Part shown: positions 1-9,610 of the stretch, in pieces
How positions within the stretch are numbered: the first letter of the stretch is position 1
How the letters are laid out: every line of letters starts with the position of its first letter
Source: Periplaneta americana
Lineage: Eukaryota > Arthropoda > Insecta > Blattodea > Blattidae
Direction: 5' to 3'
Length of the DNA: 64,000 bases
Assembly (NCBI RefSeq): GCF_040183065.1
Contig: NC_091130.1
Location: forward strand, 25,880,359-25,944,358
Translations under genes and position numbers: made by a program
Notes under the pieces: generated by a model
Databases searched by the model: none
The model's input: the letters and a program-made list of their open reading frames with translations, nothing else
Told to the model about the DNA's origin: nothing

Positions 1-234
1 AATGGATGAACTACTTTTCTTCCTTCCTATACCTAGTAGAGTGATTTGTTTGTGTCTTACGCCAGTATCATCGAACTACAGTCGTGGAAGGGGATAGCAA
101 ACTGAGTTTCCGGTTCTCTAAAGGTATAGAGAGGTTAATATTAAAAATGTTAGTAAAAATAAAATGATGTCCCTGTATTAGTAATAGTCAAATGGTAGGG
201 CTGTTTTAAGGGAGAAGTCCCAGAATAAGTTATG

Positions 235-372
235 TGATTACCGGACATTTCCCTTACAATTGGTCGAAACCCCGGTTAAAATGAAATCATTTGGTCGGCC
301 AAAGCATGATTCGAACCCAGGTCTTAGTATAGGGTCGGAACAGCTCGCTAACGCCTGCGGTATGTCCGTGCC
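235..372 (-). mobile_element. Degenerate tRNA-derived SINE
   Basis: Read on the minus strand there is a B-box-like CTGGGTTCGAATC, then a body resembling the common insect SINE core (AACCGGGGTTTCG, then CAATTGTAAGG, then AAATGTCCGGTAATCA). The same order of blocks (tRNA-like B box, gttttttccgag-like block, accgtaaggcgaatg-like block) occurs in the better SINE at 12549-12810. Neither the A box nor the 3' tail is convincing, so this is an old partial copy. Family assignment is inference from shared block order. Confidence 0.5.
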
Positions 373-974
373 AATATTTAAGCTGAGAGAATTTCGAGCA
401 TCAAAACAAATACTCTAGCAAAACAGAAGAGAACTTTTGATATAAGAAGTTAATCTCTGCTGTAACACACTGTTATGTGTTTGTTGTTATACTGCTGACG
501 AATTTGTGTTTCATAAATGAATTTCACTATCAAGGCAAATAAAAAAATCATTCTAATTGCTACACAACATGATCCGAGCATAAATCTGGTTTTATCTGCA
601 TGATTGAGCTATTTAAATCTCGACCCCAGATGTCACGTGAAGTATTATTAAATATCTAATGTGTTACACATTATCACTCACTGAACAATACTCGTGTCTT
701 ATAGATAGCGTTGTCATGGATACTCCGTTAATGAATGTCGGCAGATTCTGGGTAATTGCTTTAATTAATGAATGGCTTTGTCTGCTTGATTTTATCTTCG
801 CGTGAGTGTTTTGTTCTGAGAAGATTTCAACAGTTTCCTACGAAACAATTGATGGTTCGAAATTATAGTGCGATAAGCACACATGACACTTGTTACGTTA
901 GCACGCGTCAAAATAAATTAATGTGATGTATAGACAATTCAATATTCTTTCAAATTGAAGTATCATAAGCATGT
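373..974. other. No gene seen; AT-rich unique-looking sequence
   Basis: No long open frame, repeat or RNA fold was noticed. Nothing here is supported beyond ordinary AT-rich intergenic or intronic sequence. Confidence 0.4.
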
Positions 975-1000
975 ATACTACTACTGCTACTTACTGGCTT

Positions 1001-1402
1001 TTAAGGAACCCGAAGGTTCATTGCCGCCCTCACATAAGCCCCCCATTGGTCCCTATCCTGAGCAAGATTAATCCAGTCTCTACCATCATATCCCACCTTC
1101 CTCAAATCCATTTTAATATTATCCTCCCATCTACGTCTTGGCCTCCCCAAAGGTCTTTTTCCCACCGGCCTCCCAACTAACACTCTATATGCATTTCTGG
1201 ATTCGCCCATACGTGCTACATGTCCTGCCCATCTCAAACGTCTGGATTTATTGTTCCTAATTATGTCAGGTGAAGAATACAATGCGTGCAGCTCTGCGTT
1301 GTGTAACTTTCTCCATTCTCCTGTAACTTCATCCCTCTTAGCCCCAAATATTTTCCTAAGAACCTTATTCTCAAACACACTTAATCTCTGTTCCTCTCTC
1401 AA
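1001..1402 (-). pseudogene. LINE C-terminal domain (second frame of same copy)
   Basis: 133-residue C-terminal block of the RTE-like ORF: LRKIFGAKRDEVTGEW, RRLRWAGHVARMGE, GRPVGKRPLGRPRRRWED and the terminal NLRVP. These motifs recur in the fragments at 5077-5463, 35505-36030 and 46860-47150. It is shifted in frame relative to the RT block immediately upstream on the same strand, so one ORF has been split by a small indel. The function of the tail is not known to me beyond being conserved at the end of RTE-type proteins. Confidence 0.85.
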
Positions 1403-1478
1403 AGTGAGAGTCCAAGTTTCACAACCATAAAGAACAAACGGTACTATAACTTTTATAAATTCTAACTTTCAGATTTTT

Positions 1479-2279
1479 TTACAGCAGACTAGATGACAAA
1501 AGCTTCTCAACCGAATAATAACACGCATTTCCCATATTTATTCTGCGTTTAATTTCCTCCCGAGTGTCATTTATATTTCTTACTGTTGCTCCAAGATATT
1601 TGAATTTTTCCACCTCTTCGAAGGATAAATCTCCAATTTTTATATTTCCATTTCGTACAACATTCTGGTCACGAGACATAATCATATATTTAGTATTTTC
1701 GGGATTTACTTTCAACCTTATCGCTTTACTTGCTTCAATTTCCGTGTTTTCCCTAATCGTTTGTGGATTTTCTCCTAACATATTCACGTCATCCGCATAG
1801 ACAAGAAGGTGATGTAACCCGTTCGATTCCAAACCCTCTGTGTTATCCCGAACTTTCCTAATGGCATATTCTAGAGCGAAGTTAAAAAGTAGAAGTGACA
1901 GTGCATCTCCCTGCTTTAGCCCGCAGTGAATTGGAAAAGCATCAGATAGAAACTGGTCTATACGGACTCTGCTGTAAGTTTCACTAAGACACATTTTAAT
2001 TAATCGAACTAGTTTCTTGGGAGTACCAAATTCAATAAGAATGTTATATAAAACTTCTCTCTTAACCGAGTCGTACGCTTTTTTGAAATCTATGAATAAC
2101 TGATGTACTGTACCCTTATAGTCCCATTTTTTCTCCAATATCTGTCGAACACAAAAAGTCTGATCAATAGTCGATCTATTACGCCTAAAACAACACTGAT
2201 GAGCCCCAATAATTTCATCTACATATGGAGTTAATGTTCTCAAAAGGATATTCGACAAAATTTTATACGACGTCAACAA
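1479..2279 (-). pseudogene. LINE reverse transcriptase, central part
   Basis: About 266 residues of a non-LTR reverse transcriptase. Visible RT motifs in order: [10 protein letters not shown] (about residues 33-42), [12 protein letters not shown] (about 62-73, carrying the first catalytic Asp), GLKQGDALS (about 119-127), VYADDVNML (about 159-167, the YADD active-site box) and a downstream KFKYLGATV thumb-proximal block. The family copies element RNA at a nicked target site. The frame ends at a stop just before the C-terminal region, which continues in another frame at 1001-1402, and the N-terminus is absent, so the copy should be dead. The apparent Met start is simply the first Met in a truncated frame. 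Confidence 0.85.
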
Positions 2280-2439
2280 AAGTGATATTGCTCGAAAGTT
2301 ACTACTGTACAGCTAGTCTTGTCCCCCTTCTTAAAAATAGGTACGATTATGGACTCCATAAGCATGTATAGGCGTGTCATTTGAAACTTGAAACAGGTTC
2401 GGGGAATGTGGAGGTAAAACCTAAAATGCAATTAATACC

Positions 2440-2650
2440 ATTCCTTCCTATGTATCCTTCAGTAGACAGTTTCTTCTCAGCCAGTGACCCAACAATTCCT
2501 TTTTCTCTTTCTGATCAGTTTCAGCATCATTCTTTCTTTACCCACTCTTTCCAACACAGCTTCATTTATTATTCTGTCTGCCCATTTCACACGCTCCATC
2601 CTTCTCCATATCCACATTTCAAATGCTTCTTGTCGCTTATTATTGTGTAT
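2440..2650 (-). mobile_element. Second LINE family, C-terminal fragment
   Basis: The minus strand reads KRQEAFEMWIWRRMERVKW followed by ADRIINEAVLERVGKE and KLIRKRK, a C-terminal block style found in other RTE-type retrotransposons and different from the RLRWAGHVARM family next to it. It is about 70 codons long, ends in a stop after NCWVTG, and has no RT attached. It sits between two copies of the other family, so it is a separate older fragment or an insertion. Confidence 0.65.
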
Positions 2651-2703
2651 AATTAAGTTACAATGGCCATGGGTGTTTGCCCATTTGCAGAGTAAATAAA
2701 TAC

Positions 2704-3040
2704 ATTACTTACTTACTTACTTACTTACAAATGGCTTTTAAGGAAACCGTAGGTTCATTTCCGCCCTCACATAAGCCCGCCATCGGTCCCTATCTTGTGC
2801 AAGATTAATCCACTCTCTATCATCATACTCCAACTCCCTCAAATCCATTTTAATATTACCCTCCCATGTACGTCTCGGCCTCCCCAAAGTCTTCTTCCCT
2901 CCGTCCTCCTAACTAAGCTCTATATGCATTTCTGGATTCGCCCATACGTGCTACATGCTCTGCCCATCTCAAACATTTGGATTTAATGTTCCTAATGTCA
3001 GGTGAAGAATACAATGCGTGCAGTTCTGCGTTGTGTAATT
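2704..3040 (-). mobile_element. RTE-like LINE 3' fragment with (TAAG)n tail
   Basis: A minus-strand 3' end of the same LINE family as 975-2355: a tail of ACTTACTTACTTAC on the plus strand (2707-2725), then ATGGCTTTTAAGGAA and the C-terminal coding region, with several small deletions and substitutions that break the frame. It stops abruptly near 3040 at the codons for the LHNAEL motif, so only about 330 bp is present. Confidence 0.8.
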
Positions 3041-3300
3041 ATTATTTTATTTGTATGGATTCGTAACAAGCTGTTTTTTTACGGTGATGGATTATTAGCC
3101 CTTCGTTCAACCCCCAAGCTGGAGGACCATGGCTGTCCATGACTGCTTATTCAATATTATATTCGCGGCTACCCTCCATATCTGTAGGCCGTCTCCTCTA
3201 TCCGCAACCTGAGGACGCGCCATGCCGTGGTGATAGGGACCCACAATACATGGGTACAGGGGCGAATGCTAGTCACGAAAGTTAGGCTTGCTCTTTTATT
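3041..3300. repeat. Unclassified dispersed repeat candidate
   Basis: A relatively GC-rich block (for example TTAGCCCTTCGTTCAACC, CCTCTATCCGCAACCTGAG, GCCATGCCGTGGTGATAGG) begins exactly where the LINE fragment ends. I believe similar sequence is dispersed in insect genomes, but there is no second copy in this window, so this is recollection rather than evidence. Confidence 0.3.
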
Positions 3301-4559
3301 CATAGAGGAAGATGGGAGGATATAATAATTCATAATTAATAAAAATAATCATACCCACATAAATAATTTATTTTATAATTATGAAATCATTATAAGCCTT
3401 GGATCATATTCGCTTATCAGATGTAGAAGTTCGATATAATATAACAAACATGGTCAACAAAACAGTTTATTTAGTTTTTTCGACCCTGCCAACCAATGCA
3501 CGTTGTTGTATTGAGCTGCACTGAACGAGCGCACATATTCCCTATAATGTCTGTCTTCTCTTGAATAGTCCTTCGGGAAAATGGATTTAATAATAAGGTT
3601 TCAATAACACACAATTCCGAACTCATTGCAATACTTCAAATTAATGTTTAAGTATTAATAATACATGCAGCAGCTAACACGTGGATTCCACTCATACAAT
3701 TACATTGTACTCGCAAATCACAGCACATTCCCGCTGTCAATACTGGTCTGTGTAACGTTAAATAGTCGTTGGTGTAGCTCTCGGACCAGAGCTTCAAACA
3801 ACACGTAACAGAAGCATGTGCGCCTAGGACGAGCCAAGGAGGAAGACACTTGCGCGCGCATCATATTCTCGCTATTTCTACGTCTTTCCTGTAGCTCCGA
3901 GAAACGAGCAAGCGTTGCGATATTTGCGGTATTCAACCTGCGGATGGTACTACGCCTATACAATGTTCCAAAAATCAAAATAAATTTTAATGTACGTAAT
4001 CCCATTTTGAGAAATACACATTCTATGAAAATATTGGGCTTGCGCAGCAAGCATAGCATGCCCGGAGAAATCGCCGCTGCATGGGTAAATAAATACATAC
4101 ATAAAACAGGGTTTACCGTTATACCAGTTTTCATTGTAGGAAGGTCTTACTTCTATATTTCACAGCAAAATTTTAGAAGAAAAAATGTTAAGGGATTAAA
4201 AATAAGCCTCAGGCAGTTTTCCAGCCCTGGGTTAACATTGTTTACGTCGAGGAAAATTGTGTCATAAAAGTGTATCACGATTACATAGAAAGTGGATCAG
4301 ATTTTATCTTCGCTTCTACCGTTGGCAATCGAAAGCAGTTTAGCACAAAGACGGTGGAACAAACGGTGGATGCAAGCAAGCAATATCAAATAATTAAAAA
4401 GCGATAACAGAGCGGAACAATAAACCTTGACACTGGCTTTTCGAAATGCAGCAAAATAAAACGATTTATGCGTTCTGAAACAAAGGAACACCCTGCAAGG
4501 AGATCGCTACAGTAGTTTTACGATAAGTTTTTATTGACTTCCCCCAACGCGGTTATCTC
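3301..4559. other. No recognised gene; two unconvincing overlapping ORFs
   Basis: Overlapping frames of 149 codons (plus, 3818-4267) and 138 codons (minus, 3718-4134) cover much the same bases. Neither shows a motif I recognise, and paired sense/antisense frames of this kind are typical of chance. No splice pair or repeat boundary was identified. Confidence 0.3.
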
Positions 4560-4690
4560 GGCATGAATGGGACTCTTTGACGAGCTGCTCCCCACGCGTC
4601 ACTCGGCGGGTCGCAGCCACTCAGCCGGGTTATTGGCTAACTCCACTTCCGCTCCTCGGATTCTGCGGCCGCAGTGTTCAGCATGTCCAG
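4560..4690 (+). other. GC-rich candidate 5' exon ending in a splice donor
   Basis: A short GC-rich island in AT-rich surroundings ends in a consensus donor, CAG|GTAAGT, with the exon end at 4690. An ATG with A at -3 lies at 4683, so at most eight coding bases precede the donor, as in many insect first exons. Upstream, GCGGCCGC-like sequence and absence of known repeats fit a promoter-proximal exon. No partner exon is visible in the window and no protein can be named. It could be chance or part of an unrecognised repeat. Confidence 0.3.
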
Positions 4691-4735
4691 GTAAGTGCAG
4701 TTATTGCCATGGGAACGGCCAGACCGATTGACGAT

Positions 4736-4884
4736 TTATCTGTTATTCGATGTTCATTGTGAAATGTTTCGGACCGAAGAGAAAACACGAGGCTCTGTTG
4801 CGAAGTATCACGAACCGAACCGATTGAAAAACTCCTTGTTCTAAGTTCAAATGTGAAGTGTTCAAACAGTGAGCAACAGTAACA
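4736..4884 (+). repeat. Decayed satellite-like repeat, block 1
   Basis: Contains spaced variants of GATGTTCATTGTGAAATG, TTTCGGACCGAAGAG, GAAAAC and TTCAAATGTGAAGTG. The same words recur in blocks at 5645-5790 and 8640-9075. The array seems to have been split by the LINE (4885-5490) and by later insertions. The unit is roughly 50 bp, judged by eye. Confidence 0.5.
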
Positions 4885-5490
4885 AATATAAATGACACTC
4901 GGGAGGAAATTAAACGCAGAATAAATATGGGAAATGCGTGTTATTATTCGGTTGAGAAGCTCTTATCATACAGTCTGCTGTCCAAAAATCTGAAAGTTAG
5001 AATTTATAAAACAGTTATATTACCGGTTCTTCTGTATGGTTCTGAAACTTAGACTCTCACTCTGAGAGAGGAACATATGTTAAGGATGTTTGAGAATAAG
5101 GTGCTTAGGAAAATATTTGGGGCTAAGCGGGATGAAGTTACAGGAGAATGGAGAAAGTTACACAACGCAGAACTGCACGCATTGTATTCTTCACCTGACA
5201 TAATTAGGAACATTAAATCCAGACGTTTGAGATGGGCAGGGCATGTAGCACGTATGGGCGAATCCAGAAATGCATATAGAGTGTTAGTTGGGAGACCGGA
5301 GGGAAAAAGACCTTTGCGGAGGCCGAGACGTAGATGGGAGGATAATATTAAAATGTATTTGAGGGAGGTGGGATATGATGATAGAGACTGGATTAATCTT
5401 GCACAGGATAGGGACCGATGGCGAGCTTATGTGAGGGCGGCAATGAACCTTCGGGTTCCTTAAAATCCATTTGTAAGTAAGTAAGTATGT
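4885..5490 (+). mobile_element. RTE-like LINE 3' fragment, plus strand
   Basis: Begins in the RT/C-terminal linker ([19 protein letters not shown] region), continues through a VEKLLS..LLSKNLKVRIYK block and the whole conserved C-terminus to NLRVP at 5460, then AAAATCCATTTGTAAGTAAG. A TAG stop replaces the Cys or Trp position in the SET*TLT motif near 5048-5050. The copy is 5'-truncated at about 4885 inside the decayed satellite repeat. Confidence 0.85.
5077..5463 (+). pseudogene. LINE C-terminal domain
   Basis: 128 residues with LRKIFGAKRDEVTGEW, RRLRWAGHVARMGES, GRPEGKRPLRRPRRRW, DRDWINLAQDRD and terminal NLRVP. This is the most intact C-terminus of this family in the window, but the frame is separated from its upstream part by the stop near 5048. 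It has no RT or endonuclease and cannot act alone. Confidence 0.85.
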
Positions 5491-5645
5491 CTCTTCTCTA
5501 CCATCATATCCCACCTCCCTCAAATCCAGAGACTGGATGGTAGAGACTGGATTAATCTTGCTCAGGATAGGGACCAATTGCGGGCTTATGTGAGGGCGGC
5601 AATGAACCTCCGGGTTCCTTGAAAGCCAGTAAGTAAGTAAGTAAG
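5490..5645 (+). mobile_element. Small fold-back of the LINE 3' end
   Basis: Directly after the previous LINE tail, 5496-5527 carries the minus orientation of the DLREVGYDDRDW region and 5530-5635 carries plus-orientation 3' end sequence ending in CAGTAAGTAAGTAAGTAAG. This head-to-head arrangement suggests an aborted or rearranged insertion, such as twin priming, or an inversion of the neighbouring tail. Confidence 0.7.
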
Positions 5646-5790
5646 TGTTCAATTGCGAAGTACTCCGGATCGGCTGGAAAATTCTGCATTCTTATTATTA
5701 GTCTATGTTCAACTGTAAAGTGTTCCAATTCGAATAGAAAAATCGGTATTCACTTGTGAAATGTTCTAGATCTGATGAAGAATTACACGT
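5645..5790 (+). repeat. Decayed satellite-like repeat, block 2
   Basis: Repeats GTTCAATTGCGAAGTACTCC, GTTCAACTGTAAAGTGTTCC and CACTTGTGAAATGTTC at irregular spacing, matching block 1 (4736-4884) and block 3 (8640-9075). Degenerate and non-coding. Confidence 0.5.
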
Positions 5791-5984
5791 TTCTATTACG
5801 GAGATCCAGTAGGCTTTGTATTTACAACGTTAAAATCAAATAATTCAAGAAACATTTACTCAGAAACTATTAGTTGTATCACAGTAAAATTTTGTTCATA
5901 CATAATATTGAAATATTTACACATTTTAACAGCACAATGTTCCTGCATATGCCTTCATTCAAGAGTAATATTATACATACATCT

Positions 5985-6760
5985 TGATTACTTAACACTG
6001 TATCACTTCGGAATATGTATGATAAGGCTTTCTTGTGTTAAATTCCAACTTATCTTGTTTACATGTTTCGACCTATTTATGGGTCATCTTCAGAACTGGT
6101 CGTTGCTGGTCTTAGCGCCTCTTGTTTTGTTTCCTGTGAGGGTGTGTTCGTGTGGCGTAAAGTGGAGTCAAAGGGAGTGTGTGTTCTGAAATTGAGTTGT
6201 GTGTTGAGAATTTCATTAGGGTGTGTTTATGTGTGTCTGTATATTTCATATTGTTCTAGTGTGTTTAGTTTCTGGCTTTTTGGTTGGATGTGTAATATTT
6301 CCATGTCTTTGTTGATGTCTCTGTAGGTGTGGTTAGCATTTGTGATGTGTTCTGAATATGTGGAGGTGTTTTGTAATTTTGTTATGCCTGTGATGTGTTC
6401 TTTGTAACGTGTTTGAAATGATCTGCCTGTCTGTCCTATGTAGAAGTTGTTGCAGGTGTTACATTTGAGTTTTTATACTCCTGTGTGGTTGTATTTGTTT
6501 GTGTTGTTTGTGTGTTGAGATGTTTTTGTAGAGTGTTATTTGTTCTGTATGCGATGTTGTAATTTAATTTCTTGAATGAGGTTGCAATCTTGTGTGTGTT
6601 TTTTGTTTTCGTATGTTAGTGTGATATATTTTTTTGTGTTCTTGTGCTTGTGTTGTATTCTTATGTTTTTTTGTGATTATGTTTTGTCTTACGTATTATG
6701 TTGTCTATTATGTTGGGTTGTATCCGTAATAATACGTAAGACAAAACATGATCACGCTTG
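5985..6760 (-). mobile_element. Penelope-like element 3' fragment
   Basis: The minus strand encodes a Penelope-type C-terminus: an IATSFKKLNYNIAYRTNNT block, a linker, then a GIY-YIG endonuclease domain. Penelope-like elements (PLEs) combine an RT related to telomerase with this endonuclease. The flank at 5979-6060 is shared with the fold-back at 25546-26126, so it is element 3' sequence. At 6672-6755 the sequence folds back on itself, which suggests the 5' end of the insertion was inverted. Confidence 0.8.
6073..6470 (-). pseudogene. GIY-YIG endonuclease domain of Penelope-like element
   Basis: The minus strand reads HTGV*KLKCNTCNNFYIGQ, then TGRSFQTRYKEHI, ITNANHTYRDINKDMEILHI and ends SSEDDP. 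GV(Y) and YIG are the two signature strands of the GIY-YIG fold, with the conserved Arg in TRY and the Glu of KEH in the usual order. The Tyr of the first signature is replaced by a TAA stop, so the gene is broken. No RT catalytic core remains. The family name is well supported by motif order; clade within PLEs is not resolved. Confidence 0.75.
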
Positions 6761-7575
6761 TACTGCTGTCTTTCCATCTCCGGAAACAATCAGTTTCATC
6801 TTCAAGGTATCACATGACATGTGATATGTATCTACGAGTATTTTGGGATGCTTGATTTTTAGATTCAGTTATGAAATAATTGTTCATAGACTGTACGACT
6901 TACTGGCTTCGAATTTCCACATTAGGCCTATCGATTTAGAAGGAAGAGATAATCTCATCAAATGTTGCCAAGAAACACTTTTTGCATACAGGAACCATCT
7001 GTCCATCAATTCTCAATGGATACTTCGATATTAAACAATGTAGCTGTTATGCCATACTCTTGCATAATGTTGGTACCGCACATGAATTATTCGAATGATA
7101 TATGCAGACATCAGATATGCAAAAATGTTGTTATTCTTGCTATGTGATACAGTATATTTGCCAAACTACCAGTAAATTTTAAGTACGGTGTTACAGGTCT
7201 ATACGTGTCTTCATCTAGAGGTTGTGCGAAAGGGTATAAGTTCAGTACCAAACATGTATGTACAATTCCAGATCGTTTAAATGGATATAAGTATACTTAT
7301 CTCCCTTTACCCAAACAAACATTAGCTTTTTGAGATTAATAACCTTTTACACATCTCTATATATACTTTTCTGAGCTGGATGGACTTATGTCCCTTTACC
7401 CAATTATAGAATATGCCTTTCCGAACATCATGGCATACGTAACTCATTTTTCGATTTTTTGGACTTATATCCCTTTACCCGGGCACCACAGAAATTTAAA
7501 CTTTTTTTCTGTCCTTCAGATGAAACTATGTAATTTTAAGTAAATGATAGGTGCTGAGTTCATTTCTGTAAACCA
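6761..7575. other. No gene; three spaced copies of a TCCCTTTACCC motif
   Basis: AT-rich. The phrase CTTATNTCCCTTTACCC occurs near 7298, 7384 and 7464, about 80-87 bp apart, with a reverse form (AGGGTATAAG) near 7230. Short frames at 6843-7034 and 6962-7147 have no recognisable domain. Confidence 0.4.
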
Positions 7576-7694
7576 AAATTTTCTAACTTATACCATTTGT
7601 ATTTCTGGTGGTGTGGAAGAGAAGGCCTGATAGACTTAACTACACCAGAATGAATGAATGAATGAATGAATGAATGAATGAATGAATGAATGAA

Positions 7695-7725
<31 letters not shown>

Positions 7726-7775
7726 GTAAATAAATAAATAAATAGGTAAATAAATAAATAATTTTTTATGGTACA
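7576..7775 (+). mobile_element. CR1/Jockey-like LINE 3' tail with tetranucleotide repeat
   Basis: GTGTGGAAGAGAAGGCCTG followed by ACTTAACTACACCAGAAT and then (GAAT)n and (AAAT)n, 7647-7770. The same end, GGAAGAGAAGGCCTGATGG and ACCAGAATAAATAAA, terminates the LINE at 32771-33497, where it follows a recognisable RT C-terminus, so this is the 3' tip of that family. Confidence 0.75.
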
Positions 7776-7848
7776 CGCAATTCACTTATTTACACAAATT
7801 TGTTACACTAGTACATAAAGCAACCTCTGTTTGGCCAAAATTCACAAA

Positions 7849-8115
7849 TTAAAATGTATTTTTTGATCTTTTACGTTTGTAGGCAGCTTCTGCAATCTCT
7901 CTGATGAGTGACCAGCAATATTCAACCATTATACTTGCATTCCATCTTCCACTGAAGCACTTTTCGAAGGTAGATATTTCTTGATGAAACCTCTCCCCAT
8001 GTTCATCGCTTACAGCACGAAAGTTTTTTTTTAAAGAAGTCCAGGTGGCTGTCAAGAAAGTGTACTTTCAGTGACATGTTGCATCCAATAAGTGAAAGTA
8101 GTGCAACATTTCACT
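7849..8115 (-). pseudogene. Fragment of a conserved unknown family (VSDEHGERFHQ)
   Basis: The minus strand reads ALLSLIGCNMSLKVHFLDSH then LDFFKK, then after a +1 or -1 slip NFRAVSDEHGERFHQEIS, EKCFSGRWNASIMVEYCWSL and ends in a Lys/Arg-rich tail. I recall blocks of the form LGCNMSLK..HFL.SHLD and SDEHGERFHQDI.....Y.G.W from many invertebrate predicted proteins that look transposon-derived, but I cannot name a function. The break lies in a run of T at about 8023-8031 on the plus strand. Only about 85 codons are present. Confidence 0.6.
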
Positions 8116-8639
8116 AACATTAAATAACTTTTTATTTTGGAGAAATAGAATGTGCTACAAAAAAAACTAACTCCAGATTCGTTTTTGCGACCACAAAATA
8201 CATCGAATACGCATATTTTTAAAAAGAAAAAAGGACAAATTTCATGTTGTACAGTGTTATTTTCAAATCGCTCAGCCAACTCGAAGAATTTTGTATGCAT
8301 CAAAGATATGCTAAAAACATACAAAAGTATCAAATTTAAAAAAGAAAATTAATGTCCAGTATTTTGACAATGTTATACAAAATCTTGAATAAGTACTTTC
8401 GTTCGTACTGTACACCAGAGGTCCCAGGTACGACTTCCATGGCGGCTGTATAATTCAGTTGGTTGGTTTGGACCGATTCTCTTGAAAAAGTTGGTATATT
8501 TCGATCAAAATCCATCTGTCGTAGAATGTAAGAAAACAATTTAAACTTGTCTAGTTCGAAATCTTGAATAATTAGAGTTTTTTTAATGATTCCTTCAACT
8601 TCTAACTAACCAAGTTCGGCTGTATTATTATACTACGTT
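8116..8639. other. No recognised gene
   Basis: Short frames (8052-8333 minus, 8336-8539 minus) extend beyond the conserved block above but show no further motif. A run near 8400-8470 (GTACACCAGAGGTCCCAGG) is locally GC-richer without a recognisable function. Confidence 0.3.
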
Positions 8640-9075
8640 GAAATATTATGGGTTCGAGATCGAATAGCAAACTTGATGCTCAATTGCGAAGTGTACCAAA
8701 CCAACGCTCAATTACAAATATTGTCAACACCCAACTGGAAAATTTGATGTTCATTTCTTATTCGTTGTTCAATTGTGTGGTTTTGCTCGGACGGAATAGA
8801 AAATTGCGTACGAAATACGAAGTGATTTGCAGCTGAAAAGTGTTCCGAAACAACAGAAAAATTCCATGTTTTTCTTTTTTTCCTTGATGTTCAATTTTTA
8901 TAAGTTGAACTGTGAAGTGTCCCATGCCAATAACAAAACTCGATATTCTTTTCTTATTCGATGTTCAATAGTTTGTTCTCGGACCTAATAGAAAACTCGA
9001 TGATCCATTATGAAGTACAACCAAATACTAGGAAATTCGATGTTAAATGTTAAAACATGTTTCGTTGTAACTAGG
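8640..9075 (+). repeat. Decayed satellite-like repeat, block 3
   Basis: The longest block of the repeat seen at 4736 and 5645. Recurrent words are GATGTTCAAT, TTGTGAAGTGT, TCGGACCGAATAGAAAA, CTCGATG and TTATTCG, in constant order, at roughly 50-60 bp spacing with many indels. This looks like an old tandem array rather than a gene. Frames 8648-8836 and 9010-9255 are by-products. Confidence 0.55.
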
Positions 9076-9355
9076 TGGACTTTATACTACGGAATGTCCC
9101 GCAGGGAAGAGAAAACTCGATCTTCAGCAGCGATATATCTCCGACAGACTGTAAAACTTTACTATCTGTTCTTACGCCATGTTGAACGTTATATATGTGG
9201 TGTGGAGTTACGTAACACCACGTGGGGATTTCATTGGCTTTATTGGGAATCTTAGCGCCTCCCTATCGCTTGTTTACTCTTATGAGCAAAATTACACAGT
9301 GGATTTTCCTTGTGTCACAGCATTTACAGTCACTGGAAAATTAATATAAAGTAAT

Positions 9356-9419
9356 GTTACTGTACCACTACCACTACCACTACAATTGCTGCTACTACTA
9401 CTACTACTACTACTACTAT
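9356..9419 (+). repeat. (ACT/CTA)n microsatellite
   Basis: ACCACTACCACTACCACT followed by (CTA) units to 9419. The frames that give poly-Ser or poly-Leu here are translations of this repeat. Confidence 0.85.
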
Positions 9420-9610
9420 TCTGTGCCTTCCACCGCGGTGACCCGGGTTCGATTCCCATATGTGTCATGAAGGAACATGCGGCGGACAAAACGGGCGCGA
9501 AGGATTTTCTCGATGTACTCCCGTTTCCCGTCACTCTTATCATAATTCCACCAATTCTCCACAATCACTTCCATTCTGCGAGGTCTCTGCCAGGTGATGT
9601 CTTCTCCCGA
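9420..9610 (+). mobile_element. tRNA-derived SINE-like sequence
   Basis: CTTCCACCGCGGTGACCCGG leads into GGGTTCGATTCCC (B box), followed by a non-tRNA body with GAAGGATTTTCTCGATG, CCGTTTCCCGTC and CATTCTGCGAGGTCTC. The layout resembles tRNA-derived SINEs, but no A box or terminal repeat is clear. It directly follows the ACT microsatellite. Confidence 0.45.

Larger units (their letters stand above)
975..2355 (-). mobile_element. RTE-like LINE fragment (RT plus C-terminus), 5'-truncated
   Basis: Minus-strand non-LTR retrotransposon covering part of the reverse transcriptase and the whole conserved C-terminal tail, ending with the family's NLRVP end near 1001 and the GGCTTTTAAGGAACC 3' sequence. 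Further fragments of this family lie at 2704-3040, 4885-5490, 5490-5645, 35490-36060, 44165-44197 and 46430-47172, which gives its 3' end as (TAAG)n. The copy lacks the endonuclease and RT N-terminus, and its reading frame is broken between the two conserved blocks near 1403-1478. The clade (RTE/BovB-like) is my judgement from motif style, not a search. Confidence 0.85.

Noticed and set aside
1564..1800. Plus-strand ORF of 78 codons
   Set aside because: Antisense of the LINE reverse transcriptase.
3718..4267. Two overlapping ORFs of 138 and 149 codons
   Set aside because: Sense/antisense overlap, no motif, no conserved feature visible; likely chance.
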